The notes beneath the pieces are model-generated. The model ran no database searches. It saw only the letters and a program-made list of their open reading frames with translations, and had not been told where the DNA came from. DNA of 64,000 nucleotides from Zygnema cylindricum (lineage: Eukaryota > Streptophyta > Zygnematophyceae > Zygnematales > Zygnemataceae). The stretch spans positions 8,527-72,526 of the forward strand of contig JBBHKE010000068.1 of assembly GCA_037447655.1 (NCBI GenBank), read 5' to 3'. Positions 1 to 9,362 of the stretch are shown here, one piece after another. How positions within the stretch are numbered: the first letter of the stretch is position 1; each line of letters begins with the position of its first letter. The translations under genes and the position numbers were made by a program.

Positions 1-340
1 ATATATCGAATATCGATCGAGCAGATTCCTCGATATATCGTACCGGGACCAACATAAATTATCGCGATATACATCGCAAAAAAATGGGTGTCCGTACAGT
101 CATAGTACGGAAAATCGTACGGAAAAATTGGGAATTTCATTTTTTTTATGGCTCCATATATCGGCGATACGATATATCGGCGATATATCGTGATAATTTG
201 GTTTTCGATATATCGAAGCGATATATCGATTATCGGGTACCTGAAATTCGATTTATGTCGAATATCGGTAAAAGTTCCTCGATACCCAACACTAACTGCC
301 ATGATCAATTCCCTAAAAATAACACAAAATAATAAAAAAC
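1..340. repeat. Cluster of CGATATATCG palindromes
   Basis: The 10-bp palindrome CGATATATCG occurs about five times (near 32, 168, 178, 205 and 219), with partial copies (CGATAT, TATCGG) between them. There is no convincing coding frame. Reading frames across this stretch translate the repeat and should not be taken as genes. It may be the edge of a satellite array that continues upstream of the window. Confidence 0.6.
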
Positions 341-344
341 CATA

Positions 345-1095
345 AACATATACATACATTTTTACGGTTGTGCAACGCGGCGCGTCGTAAAACAAAATGA
401 TGATGGGGGCCCGACGTGGATCTCTCAGAATGCGCGAAACCGACCTCGAAGGTTCACAGAGCCAGGAAAACACAAGATACACCGCCAAAACCTTAAAAAA
501 TGGGTCAACCATCGGATACTACACCGCGAATAGTTATTAACATTATGAACTCTATATCGGCGCCCCCAAATTTTGATTCCAAAACCCAAAATAGAATTAA
601 TAATACTAAATTTTCCATTACGCTAATTACGGTTCTAGAAAATTAGCGTTTATAATTATAATTTATGATATTATTGAATAGTGTGGTGTTTAAATGTGTA
701 AGTCTGTACAAAATGGTACTTTATTAAGTAAAATGAAAAAAAAAATGGATTAAAAATAATCGCGATCGCATGTAAAACTGCGCTCAAAATAAAAGACAGG
801 ATGAGATCGTACCTATTTTAGTGTAAATTATGTGTGGCGTAATAACTATTCGCGGGAACACCCAAATTATAGTTATGAAAAAATTAGAGTCAAAGGACGG
901 AACAGTCTGCGATTTATCAAATTTTTTACATTTACCTATTTTACCGTGAAGATCCTGATGGCAGATCCGTCGTAACAAAATTAAATTATAGATCAATTAG
1001 GGTGGCATTCCATCAGACGAAAAGTGAGGTTGTTTACAAAATTCCGGACCTATCGGTACTACGCCGTACCTCTTATTTTGTTTTTATACGCGAAC
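345..1095. other. Gene-free AT-rich stretch
   Basis: No gene is recognised. The only notable sequence is a half copy of the TA-flanked MITE terminal repeat (tacaccgcgaat, 519-530) with no partner end nearby. The rest is AT-rich with short A and T runs. Confidence 0.5.
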
Positions 1096-1367
1096 TGTTA
1101 GTTTTTTGTACATTGGTACGAATCCGTACACGCCTTTTGTTTCATGCGCGGCGGACTTCAGTCTTGGTCCTGTGCGGACTTTGAAGTTCACGTGAAATGT
1201 TTGTTCGCGTCCGCGTGCGGTTTTCACGCGGCAGTACATTTAAATATAGACGTCGTAGGAGGAATCATTAACAAGAACGTTTGTAATTGGAAGTTTATAT
1301 AAAAAGGGAACTTTATCTTGGGAATGCTATTGTTATATACTGCTGTGGTTCACAGTTACTTTTTCCA
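1096..1367 (+). mobile_element. Putative 5' LTR of copia element B1
   Basis: The segment starts TGTTAG and ends TTTCCA, two bases before a primer-binding site. A TATA-like box (tatataaaa, 1296-1304) lies about 65 bp upstream of the inferred end. The element's own 3' LTR is not in the window, so the left boundary is a guess from the TG start and a loose resemblance to the TGTTAG start of the B2 LTR. Confidence 0.35.
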
Positions 1368-1369
1368 TT

Positions 1370-1381
1370 TGGTATCGGAGC
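1370..1381 (+). other. tRNA-iMet 3'-end primer-binding site (B1)
   Basis: The sequence tggtatcggagc differs by one base from tggtatcagagc, the usual plant copia primer-binding site complementary to the 3' end of initiator tRNA-Met. It fixes the left end of the internal region of B1. The A, C and D families use a different part of the same tRNA. Confidence 0.75.
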
Positions 1382-1419
1382 AGGTTACGTTCCTCGGACA
1401 TAGTTTTTTAAATACGTAA

Positions 1420-2640
1420 TGCGCTCAATGAAACTTACAAGATCAAATTCAGATAGTAAATTACAAGCCGATCCCTTTGAACTTGGCTCCAAAACGGTCA
1501 ATCTCAATGCCAAATTATTTAATGAGTGGCCTAAATTTATAAAAGATAGAGAAAAGAAAAAAGGAAAAAATAAGTAAAAGATAGAGAACCTAGTGATAGT
1601 GATTCAAAAAAATCTGATGATGATGACTTTGGTGATGTTTCCATAGATGATGACCTCAGATCATCAGCTAAGCCTACCCTGTTAAATGTAAGTACTTATG
1701 CCATTTGGAAACAATACATTAAAGGAATCTTTACAATGAAGAAATTTTGGAAAATCACCATTGGAGAAAAACAAAACTAAGTGATCTAAAGGAAAGAAAA
1801 AAATAGATGTTAACGGATATGGCGGCCAAAAATGGACTTATGCAAACGTGTCTGAGTTCGGTACATGATCATTTTCTTACTCATGACACGATATATAAAT
1901 GTTGGACGGCATTATAAGATGTCTAAAAAAAAAAAGTATCCCCAAAAGCTAAGTTCGTGTTCAGTGAGTACATTCAATTTAAGATGAAACCACATGAGTT
2001 AATAGATGTCGCTATCAAACGCTCCAATGTCTTAATTGAACAATTAAAGAGTTTGGGAAAATTCCCAGTAGAGGACGAGAGGGTTTAGGTTTTCTTAAAT
2101 GGCCTTAGGTTTTCTTAAATGGCCTACCTGCCCAGTATGAGATGTTAAAAGAAGTTATTACAGGTAATCCTAATCCATCCTTCTCATTTGCTGTCAACCA
2201 TCTTAAAATGTTAGAAATGTGAAAAGCATGCTATTCCAAGAAAAAAGATACCGAAGGAAATCTTAATGTAAATACAACCGATGATCCGAAAATTAATGCA
2301 ATCCGCGGTCAAGGAGGTTTTAGTGGTCAAAATAGAGGGAATGGAAGAGAACGTAACAAAAATAAATCTGATTCGAGTAACATAACCTGTTTCAGATATC
2401 ATAAGTTAGGTCATTACTCATCAAGTTGCTTTGATAAAGACAAACATTGTCATATATGTCGAAAATGGTGGCATGTCAGTACAAATTGGTATGATCGAGG
2501 GGATGGCGAAAGATATGACAATTCGTCTTTTTAAATAAATAGAGGCTGCGGAAGAGGAAGAGGTCGTGGTAGAGGTCGCAATCAATTTAGAGGTGGACGT
2601 CTTCAATCTTATTAAAACGATTATTAGGATGACCACAACA
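1420..2640 (+). pseudogene. gag: B1 gag pseudogene
   Basis: A broken Gag frame begins at an ATG near 1420-1433 (reads ...KLTRSNSDSKLQ) and passes through several stops and shifts. Two zinc-knuckle relics are visible: 2388-2429 (C-x2-Y-x4-H-x4-C, second Cys lost) and 2448-2490 (C-x2-C-x4-H with the last Cys changed to Trp). An Arg/Gly-rich tail follows (GRGRGRGRGRN, about 2548-2590), which suits nucleic-acid binding. A 20-bp tandem duplication (2085-2124) shifts the frame. Non-functional. Confidence 0.7.
2085..2124 (+). repeat. 20-bp tandem duplication in B1 gag
   Basis: ttaggttttcttaaatggcc occurs twice back to back (2085-2104 and 2105-2124). Twenty is not a multiple of three, so it breaks the gag frame. 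Confidence 0.9.
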
Positions 2641-2666
2641 ATGACTCTTATCGAACCTTTGTTACA

Positions 2667-3146
2667 ATGATTCAAGGAGATGTACCATGTACCGTTAACA
2701 CTATTGACAAAAACGATGTTTCAAATGATTGGATTGATGATACAGGTGCAACTCATCACGCGTGTATAGAAGTGAACTTATTTAGCGATATGCGAAAGTT
2801 TACTGCACCCAAAAACGTTACAGTAGCGAGCAGACACATCATACCTGTCGACAACGTAGGTACAGTTCCATTAGATCTACTCGTACACAATGTATACGGT
2901 AATCTCAAGTTTAACCGTGTTAAATTTCAAAATGCACTTTATATTCCTAACAACATTGTCAATCTCTTAAGTGCCCCACAGATTCAACGTAAAGGTGGAC
3001 GGGTTACAACACTAGAGGACAACCGCATTTTACTACAAGATAGAAATAGATGTACTTTTGGGGAAAGGTACGTAAATCAAAATTTTCAGAGCAAATTTAT
3101 GTGGCGTAAGCCAAAAAAATCAATCATTTCAGTTAACCTCACATAA
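2667..3146 (+). pseudogene. B1 aspartic protease region
   Basis: The 159-codon open stretch is the copia protease. It contains WIDDTGATHHA, equivalent to the D-[ST]-G-A active site, about 28 residues in, and the family's LYIPNNIVNLLSAPQI strand motif near the end. It is open for its whole length but belongs to a polyprotein broken on both sides. In a working element it would cleave Gag-Pol inside the particle. Confidence 0.75.
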
Positions 3147-3304
3147 CGCACTAATGAAAGTTTGAGTGTATGGCATCACAGATTATGTCATACGTCAGAA
3201 AGTAACAATAACAAAATGATTCAAGTATAGGCGGTTAGAGGTCTAAAAAATAACGCAAGACAGAAAATCATTGGCTGTGATGGATGCATTAAAGGTAAGC
3301 AGAT

Positions 3305-3586
3305 ACGCAAACTTCATCCGGTCAAAAACATCAAACGTAGGTCTAGCGCTCTACTTGACTTGTTACACATAGATCTTTGTGGAAAAAATCAGCCAACAAC
3401 CTTGGGCGACAATAACTACAGTTTTGTCACCATTGATGATTTCAGACGCAAACTTCATCCGGTCAAAAACATCAAACGTAGGTCTAGCGCTCTACTTGAC
3501 TTGTTACACAAAGATCTTTGTGGAAAAAATCAGCCAACAACCTTGGGCGACAATAACTACAGTTTTGTCACCATTGATGATTTCAG
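3305..3586 (+). repeat. 141-bp in-frame tandem duplication in B1 integrase
   Basis: 3305-3445 and 3446-3586 are almost identical; the difference I saw is atagatc against aaagatc. The period of 141 bp equals 47 codons, so the frame is kept and LLH[IK]DLCGKNQ appears twice. The near identity of the copies, inside a decayed element, suggests a recent local duplication. Confidence 0.9.
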
Positions 3587-3694
3587 TCGTAAGAGTTGGG
3601 TGTACTTACTGAAACGAAAGTCTAACGCATTAAATGCAATCAAAGATTCGTACTCTGGGTAGAAAGATTCTCTGAGCATAAATTGAAAGTTGTA

Positions 3695-3760
3695 CGCTCA
3701 GATAACAACTGTGAATTTGTCGCGTTACGCTCAGATAACGACGGTGAATTTGTTGCGTTC
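3695..3760 (+). repeat. 33-bp in-frame tandem duplication in B1 integrase
   Basis: The catalytic RSDN..GEF segment is repeated (3695-3727 and 3728-3760, period 33 bp or 11 codons). It gives RSDNNCEFVAL followed by RSDNDGEFVAF. Confidence 0.85.
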
Positions 3761-4229
3761 AAAGGATTTTGTGCACGCAGGGGAATCCAACAACAATCTA
3801 CAACAACGTACTCACCAGAATCTAAAGGTATCGCAGAAAGAAAAAATCGTGCATTGCAAGAAATGGTACGAAGTATGCTCTCCAGTTCACATATTGACAG
3901 TCGACTTTGCGGCGACGCAATCTTGACGGCTAACTATATTAGCGGCTTGCGCTTAACGTCCGTCTTAGGTGACAAGACACCAGATGAATTATGGAGCGGC
4001 CGAAAACCGTCCGTACACTGTTGAAATAAGTAGTTTTTGTATTTTCTAGTTTAAAATAAATTAGCGGAAACATATATAAGAAATGATGGCAGCCTGCCTC
4101 CATCTCTTCTCTCTCTCCCCCATACTTGTTGTAGTCACTGAAAGAGAGAGAGAGCGATGGAGCCATGGCTGCCTCAGCTCCATAGGAAGGACTAAAGAGT
4201 GACTTAAGTCACTCTCAACAAAAGGTTGA

Positions 4230-4300
4230 GTCCGGCAGGACTCGAACCCCCGACCGGTAGAGCGCGGCGTAGCCGTTAGCTCTAACCAGTCTGTCGTAGA
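4230..4300 (-). other. Antisense tRNA-like module in A1 5' LTR
   Basis: The minus strand has a B-box-like ggggttcgagtcc (4238-4250) and an A-box-like tggttagagctaacggc (4273-4289), spaced as in a tRNA. The acceptor stem is not clean, so it looks tRNA-derived and is not called as a tRNA gene. The same module, always antisense to the LTR, recurs at 9575-9645 and in the other A-family LTRs. Confidence 0.55.
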
Positions 4301-4799
4301 AGTCCGTTAGATTATATAGGGTTTCATTCATATATAAACTGTTGTATAGTACCGAAATGATCTAACTGGAATATGAAACGAAACGAACATAGAACTTGTT
4401 AAGGTTTAGTGCGAAACGTCATTTCGCACGAAACAAATGAAACAGACACTTTTAACGGTCGACATTTAATGTCGGATTTAATCCGACGGCGCACGTCGTC
4501 GCCGAGATCGCGGAATGGTCACTTTGGATTTTATGGACGTGGCATGACGTGGCGCCGCGTGGAAGGATGACATTCGGTCGCGGGAATTCCGGAGGAAATA
4601 CGGACAAGTGGAAAAATGACACGCGTCCACTCAAGAGCCTTGTCGTACACCGGCCGTACAGAAAGTACATCGGCCATAGTACCTTTCTGTACTTTACAGT
4701 AATACGATTGGTTCGTACTTTAGTAGCTAAGGGTTGTGAGAGGGATTTAGGACTTAGGAAATATTTGGTAGACAGACACCTCTCTCTAAGAGAGCTTTG

Positions 4800-4807
4800 T
4801 ATAAATT
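4800..4807 (+). promoter_or_regulatory. TATA box in A1 5' LTR
   Basis: tataaatt lies about 210 bp before the LTR end, a suitable position for the Pol II promoter of the element, with U3 to its left and R-U5 to its right. The same box is at 10145-10152 in the 3' LTR. No transcript evidence is available from sequence. Confidence 0.5.
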
Positions 4808-5019
4808 GGCATTTTTGCCGGCTCATAACTTATCGCCTGGTTGGCCGTTTTCACTGATTCTTTTTGCTACGGACTCAGGGGAGTCCAGGCTACACAGGGG
4901 TGCAGTCAAATTCTCAGTTTGCCTTCTTGGGCAGAAGTGGTTGTGGCTTAAAGTGGGTTAGTTAATACTATCTAGAGGCTTCCTGTATTCTGTAGTCCAA
5001 TAGAGGACATAGAATTGCA

Positions 5020-5034
5020 GGTTATGGGCCCACC
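5020..5034 (+). other. gag: Half-tRNA-iMet primer-binding site containing the gag ATG (A1)
   Basis: Directly after the LTR, ggttatgggcccacc is complementary to the anticodon arm of initiator tRNA-Met (..gggcccataacc..). Drosophila copia and yeast Ty5 are known to prime from this part of the tRNA. The ATG inside the site (5024-5026) pairs with the CAU anticodon and is also the first in-frame ATG of gag (MGPPSRVATFNGSG). Confidence 0.85.
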
Positions 5035-5692
5035 CTCTAGGGTGGCCACCTTCAATGGATCTGGGTTCATCTATTGGGAAGCCATGATGATGGGAGCTTT
5101 GTGTGAAAAACGATACTGGGGTATTGTCAGTGGACAAGTGAAACGTCCACCTTCGGGAACTCCACCAAGATTTGGGGGAGTAAGGTTTTCTGCAACAACG
5201 GCTGCCTCAGCGGAGGAGGCAGATGATGGGGACAGCAGTGTGTCCAAAAAGGAGAAAGGGAAGGAGACACCCCTCACTCCTATTGCCACAGTATCGGGAA
5301 CGGCGACCGTGAAGACCGTGGAGAACGATACTCAAATGTGGGAGGATGTAAACATGGCTGCCAAGAACTTCATTTTGAGGCACCTCACTCAAGGTTTGGC
5401 CACTCCTCATCTTCACATTTACAAGGCAGAGGAATTGTGGGAGAGTTTGGTGGAGATTTATAGAGCTGGAACTATTCAGGAGCTCCAGTTGGCTGAGCAA
5501 AAGCTATTGAGTTACACTTACAAAGGAGGAAAGATGTTAGATAACTGTAATGATCTTTCTTGTTTGTATATGGAAATGGAAAGTGCCGGGTGGACAGGTA
5601 CAATGAAAATGAAAGTTAACACCCTTATCATGAAATTACCAGATGAGTTCGAAAACATAGTGTACCGAGTACAGGGAATGCATGATAGTTGA
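5024..5692 (+). CDS. gag: A1 Gag, N-terminal part, ending at an in-frame TGA
   Basis: This copia-type Gag (UBN2/Retrotran_gag-like) would form the virus-like particle. It starts at the ATG in the PBS and reads MGPPSRVATFNGSGFIYWEAM; the NGSGFIYWE motif near the start is typical of copia Gag. An upstream TTG at 5015 is in frame but lies in the LTR and is a less likely start. The frame ends at TGA (5690-5692), yet the same frame continues open to 9349. The related element A2 has CGA at this codon, so the stop is probably a C-to-T change at a CpG and not a natural gag end: the zinc knuckle lies beyond it. Confidence 0.85.
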   Translation: MGPPSRVATFNGSGFIYWEAMMMGALCEKRYWGIVSGQVKRPPSGTPPRFGGVRFSATTAASAEEADDGDSSVSKKEKGKETPLTPIATVSGTATVKTVENDTQMWEDVNMAAKNFILRHLTQGLATPHLHIYKAEELWESLVEIYRAGTIQELQLAEQKLLSYTYKGGKMLDNCNDLSCLYMEMESAGWTGTMKMKVNTLIMKLPDEFENIVYRVQGMHDS

Positions 5693-5716
5693 TGGAAATG
5701 GAACACAGTAGTCAGG

Positions 5717-8700
5717 ATGATACTTGTGCAGGAAAACACAATGGAGATTAGGAGAGGAGGAAAGAGCATTCAAGCTCTAGCAGCAGGAGGGGACCGATGG
5801 GGGAAGGATCCGAAGAAACCTTATAGAGGGGAAAGAGATAATTCTGGGGGACAGAGGCCCCCAAAGGGTCTATGTCATTATTGCAAAAAGCCGGGACACT
5901 TTATTGCAGATTGTGTCAAGTTGTCAGAGCTGAGGCTCCAAGAAAACCGTGGAGGGGGTTCTTCCGGAGGGAAGAAAAAGGCACTTGTGGTTACAAAAGT
6001 GTCAGGAGAAATCGAGGATGAGTCATCTGAGGAGGATGGGGAGCTTCTTCTTGACGAGAGTCTGGAGGAGAAGGAGATCCCTCGGAGGCAGAAGTGTGCC
6101 CTTGGAGCAATTCGGGAAGCTCCACAGGAAGGATGGATCATCGACTCAGGTGCATCCATGCATATGTGCCGTGATAAAGAACTCTTCACTAAGCTACGAA
6201 AGATTCCTACTGTAGAGATAGAGTATGGGGATGGGAGAGTGGTTACTACAGATCTAGTGGGATCAGTAGATCTGAAAGTCTTAGTGGAGGGTAAGACCTC
6301 TATACTTACATTCTCAGATGTACTTTACATTCCTCAGTTGAGTAAAAATCTTGTCTCTACGTCTGTGTTAGATGACAAAGAGTTTGATACCTTCACCAGG
6401 AAGGGAGTCTTTACAGCTAAGTATGGGAATGAAGTTTACTTCACAGCAGATAAGGGTAGCCAAGGAATGTTTAGGCTTAACTTGAGTAATGAAAAGAAGA
6501 ATGCTTACTATGTTGGTGTTCCTAAGGTGATGATTTGGCATAAGCGTTTGGGGCATGTGCATTTTGATAGGTTAAGGGAAATGAAAAAGCTTGGGGTAGT
6601 AGATGGCATTCAGTTTGGGGATAATGAAATAATGGATGACTGTAGTGGTTGTGCTCAAGGTAAGGCTCACAGACTTCCCTTTCCCAAAGCCGCCACATAT
6701 AGAGGTGAGAAAGTGTTAGATTTGGTCCACACAGATATTTGGGGACCTGCAAAATTACCTTCGGTTGGAGGAAAGAGGTTTATGATGACAATAACTGATG
6801 ATTGGTCTAGATACTCTAGAGTCTACTTTCTGAAAAATAAGTCTGAAGCATCCACTTACTTCAAAGAATATAAAGCTTGGAGTGAGAAGTTGCATGAAAC
6901 CCCTATTAAGAGGATAAGGAGTGATAATGGGGGGGAATATACCTCTAACCAGTTTGAGGAATATCTGAGAGATGAGGGAGTGCAACACCAGAAAACTGTA
7001 CCATATAACCCGGAACAAAATGGGGTAGCTGAGAGGTTGAATAGAACATTACGAGATAGTGCATGCAGTATGTTGGCAGACAAGAAAATAGGAAAGAGAT
7101 TTTGGGCAGAGGCAATGAACTGTGCCAACTATATTAAGAATAGAGTCCTCACCTCAGCAGTAAAGGGAGTCACACCTTATGAGAGATGGGTTGGAAGGAA
7201 ACTAGATATCTCACACCTTAAAGTATTTGGTAGCCAAGTTTACAGTCTTGACGCAGATAGGAAAAACTGGAAACTAGATGCTAAGGGAAAACCTGGATAC
7301 TTTGTGGGATATGATGAGGATGTTAAGGGATATAGAGTATATGACTTGGCAAAGAAAGATATCATTCTGGTCAAACACTTAGTTGTCATGGATGAAGGGA
7401 AGTCATTTGACCCCTTCAAATATACAAAGAAGATTAGGATCAGATTTGAGTCTGAAAGTGTGGAGAACTCGGTCGTTCCCGAAATGGATATGGGTGACAC
7501 CGTGATTACAGATTCAGGGGAGATCCAAGATACAGGAGACTCACCGGAAACCTCATATACTCCTATGGACTTCGAGGAGATAGAAGAAGCGGGACAAGAA
7601 CCGGTTTCCATGGACAGGGTAGCCGATGAAACAGTGAGAAGAAATCCAAGACTTCCATCCATTCTTGCTTCAGAGTTTGAGGGAGGAAGAAGGAGCAGCA
7701 AAAGATTACAGGAAAAACAAGTCGCTCATAAGGTAACTAAGCTATCTCACCCTGATGAGCCTCAGTCTTACTCAGAGGCAGTGAATAGTCCAGAGAAAGA
7801 AAGATGGATTAGAGCTATAAATGATGAGATGACTTCTATCATGGAAGCAAATACCTGGGAATTAGCAGATTGTCCTCCAGACATAAAACCTATTGGGTGT
7901 CAATGGGTATTTAAACTAAAACTGAACCCAGATAATACCATTGAAAGATATAAGGCTCGACTGGTAGCGAAGGGGTTCACCCAAAAGGAAGGGATTGACT
8001 ATGAGGAGACCTTTGCTCCAGTTGTTCGGTTCCCATCAGTAAGGATTCTCCTCAGCCTGGCAGCAGCGGAAGACATGGAAATCCATCAGATGGACATTAA
8101 GACTGCGTTTCTTAATGGTGAGTTAGAGGAAGAAATTTTCATGAGACAACCCGAGGGGTTCGTGGAGGAAGGAGAAGAGAGCAAAGTCTGCAGGCTCATA
8201 AAGTCCTTATATGGACTAAAGCAGGCTCCCCGACAGTGGAACAAGAAACTAGATGAGTTTCTTACCAGTCTGGGATATATCCGTATAAGCTCTGACCATT
8301 CTATCTATATGTTTGAAGATGAGAATGGTGTCATTTTTATTGCAATTTATGTGGATGATCTGCTTGTGTTGAGTAAATCCTTGGAAAAGATCAATAAGTT
8401 AAAAACAGAACTTAGAAGCAGATTTGATATGAAGGATTTAGGGGAGGCAAAATATATTTTGGGGATTCAGATGGAGAGAGATAGTGGGAAGAAGATTATC
8501 AAACTTACTCAGAAAGAAGCAATAGGTTATATGCTTGAGAAATTCCAGATGGAAAATGCTAACAGTTGTACCACTCCCATGGACTTGAAAAAAGTAAGTG
8601 ATGGGAGTGTAGAAGGAGGAGTAATTATCTTAGATGATCAAATGAGTATTGAAGAGAGAGAGTTTATGAAGACTATCCCTTATAGACAGGTCGTAGGAAG

Positions 8701-9349
8701 TTTAATCTATTTTATGAATTGTACCAGGCCGGACATAGCGGCAGCAGTTGGAGTACTCAGTAGGAGTCTGAATGATCCTAGGAAGAGGGATTGGGAGGCA
8801 GCCAAGAGAGTCATGAGATATCTGGTTGGAACCAGAGAGTTATGGTTGCATTTGGGAGGGGAGCACACTGACATCACTACTTGGAGTGATGCCAGTTATG
8901 GGGACGCACCTATGAGACGATGCACTTCTGGGTATGTGTTGTATGTTGGGGAAGGTGCATGCTGTTGGAGCAGTAAGCAACAAAAGGTGGTTGCACAGTC
9001 CACCATGGAGGCTGAGTACATGGCCTCTTGTTCTGCTGTGAAAGAGTTGATGTGGGTCAAGTCCTTGCTGCAAGAACTTGGGTATATGAAGGAGGGAGTG
9101 CATGAAGTGTTTTGTGATAATCAAGCGGCCATAGCAATTGCAGCAAATCCAAAACATCATTTTAAGGCTAAACATATGGACATAAGATTAAGTTTTGTAA
9201 GAGAAAAAGTTGAGAATAAAATAGTGAATCTTGTATATAGATCTGATGAGGAAATGGTAGCGGACATGATGACCAAACCTGTACCCTCGCCGAAATTAAA
9301 ATACTGCAGGGAAAAATGTGGATTAAAAGAAAAATTAAAAATAGACTAG
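5717..9349 (+). CDS. pol: A1 Gag C-terminus and Pol polyprotein
   Basis: This 1210-codon stretch is in the same frame as 5024-5692. Residue numbers count from 5717. It has a CCHC zinc knuckle (53-66), protease active site IIDSGAS (Asp143), the HHCC finger of the pre-integrase region (His275, His280, Cys309, Cys312), and integrase catalytic Asp340, Asp403 and Glu439. Reverse transcriptase spans about 720-965, with Asp793 in HQMDIKTAFLNG and YVDD at 878-881. RNase H has Asp1058 (TWSDASYGD), STMEAEY near 1095-1101 and Asp1134 (CDNQAAIA). All key residues that I checked are present. The polyprotein would act in the cytoplasmic particle (reverse transcription) and the nucleus (integration). The chosen ATG is only the first after the stop; true initiation is at 5024. 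Confidence 0.95.
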   Translation: MILVQENTMEIRRGGKSIQALAAGGDRWGKDPKKPYRGERDNSGGQRPPKGLCHYCKKPGHFIADCVKLSELRLQENRGGGSSGGKKKALVVTKVSGEIEDESSEEDGELLLDESLEEKEIPRRQKCALGAIREAPQEGWIIDSGASMHMCRDKELFTKLRKIPTVEIEYGDGRVVTTDLVGSVDLKVLVEGKTSILTFSDVLYIPQLSKNLVSTSVLDDKEFDTFTRKGVFTAKYGNEVYFTADKGSQGMFRLNLSNEKKNAYYVGVPKVMIWHKRLGHVHFDRLREMKKLGVVDGIQFGDNEIMDDCSGCAQGKAHRLPFPKAATYRGEKVLDLVHTDIWGPAKLPSVGGKRFMMTITDDWSRYSRVYFLKNKSEASTYFKEYKAWSEKLHETPIKRIRSDNGGEYTSNQFEEYLRDEGVQHQKTVPYNPEQNGVAERLNRTLRDSACSMLADKKIGKRFWAEAMNCANYIKNRVLTSAVKGVTPYERWVGRKLDISHLKVFGSQVYSLDADRKNWKLDAKGKPGYFVGYDEDVKGYRVYDLAKKDIILVKHLVVMDEGKSFDPFKYTKKIRIRFESESVENSVVPEMDMGDTVITDSGEIQDTGDSPETSYTPMDFEEIEEAGQEPVSMDRVADETVRRNPRLPSILASEFEGGRRSSKRLQEKQVAHKVTKLSHPDEPQSYSEAVNSPEKERWIRAINDEMTSIMEANTWELADCPPDIKPIGCQWVFKLKLNPDNTIERYKARLVAKGFTQKEGIDYEETFAPVVRFPSVRILLSLAAAEDMEIHQMDIKTAFLNGELEEEIFMRQPEGFVEEGEESKVCRLIKSLYGLKQAPRQWNKKLDEFLTSLGYIRISSDHSIYMFEDENGVIFIAIYVDDLLVLSKSLEKINKLKTELRSRFDMKDLGEAKYILGIQMERDSGKKIIKLTQKEAIGYMLEKFQMENANSCTTPMDLKKVSDGSVEGGVIILDDQMSIEEREFMKTIPYRQVVGSLIYFMNCTRPDIAAAVGVLSRSLNDPRKRDWEAAKRVMRYLVGTRELWLHLGGEHTDITTWSDASYGDAPMRRCTSGYVLYVGEGACCWSSKQQKVVAQSTMEAEYMASCSAVKELMWVKSLLQELGYMKEGVHEVFCDNQAAIAIAANPKHHFKAKHMDIRLSFVREKVENKIVNLVYRSDEEMVADMMTKPVPSPKLKYCREKCGLKEKLKID

Positions 9350-9362
9350 AAAATAAGGGGAG
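9350..9362 (+). other. Polypurine tract of A1
   Basis: aaaataaggggag directly precedes the TGTTG of the 3' LTR and is the expected primer for plus-strand DNA synthesis. A3 has the equivalent tract at 60825-60837. Confidence 0.8.

Larger units (their letters stand above)
1370..4018 (+). mobile_element. Copia element B1, left half (decayed)
   Basis: This is the internal region of an old Ty1/copia element in the order gag, protease, integrase. It is cut at 4018 by insertion of A1. The element resumes after the TSD at 10371, where the integrase C-terminal region, a linker and the start of reverse transcriptase follow. Frameshifts and stops are scattered throughout, and three internal tandem duplications add to the damage. 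It is the oldest layer of a nest that also holds A1 and a solo LTR. Family assignment is firm from gene order and the protease, integrase and RT motifs. Confidence 0.85.
3147..4018 (+). pseudogene. B1 integrase N-terminal part and core
   Basis: The HHCC zinc finger of the copia integrase is recognisable (WHHRLCHT then CDGCIKGK, 3170-3300). The core follows: LLHIDLCG (first catalytic Asp), a SDN..GEF segment (second Asp, duplicated) and ESKGIAERKNR (catalytic Glu, near 3830). Two in-frame tandem duplications and several stops disable it. The frame runs into A1 at 4018 in the stretch that normally links the core to the C-terminal domain. Confidence 0.75.
4019..5019 (+). repeat. 5' LTR of A1
   Basis: The LTR runs from TGTTGAAATAAG to AGAATTGCA, 1001 bp, with TG..CA ends. 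It matches 9363-10365 with about six substitutions and two single-base indels seen by eye. Frames on its minus strand (for example 4452-4826) recur in the other LTR only because the LTRs are copies. It contains an antisense tRNA-like module and a TATA box. Confidence 0.95.

Noticed and set aside
4230-4300. Functional tRNA gene on the minus strand of the LTR
   Set aside because: A and B boxes are present, but acceptor and anticodon stems do not form properly, and the module repeats within LTRs. Reported only as tRNA-like.
4452-4826. 124-codon minus-strand frame present twice (also 9797-10171)
   Set aside because: Both copies lie in the LTRs of A1, and their likeness follows from LTR identity. 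No protein family is recognised and other A-family LTRs do not keep the frame.
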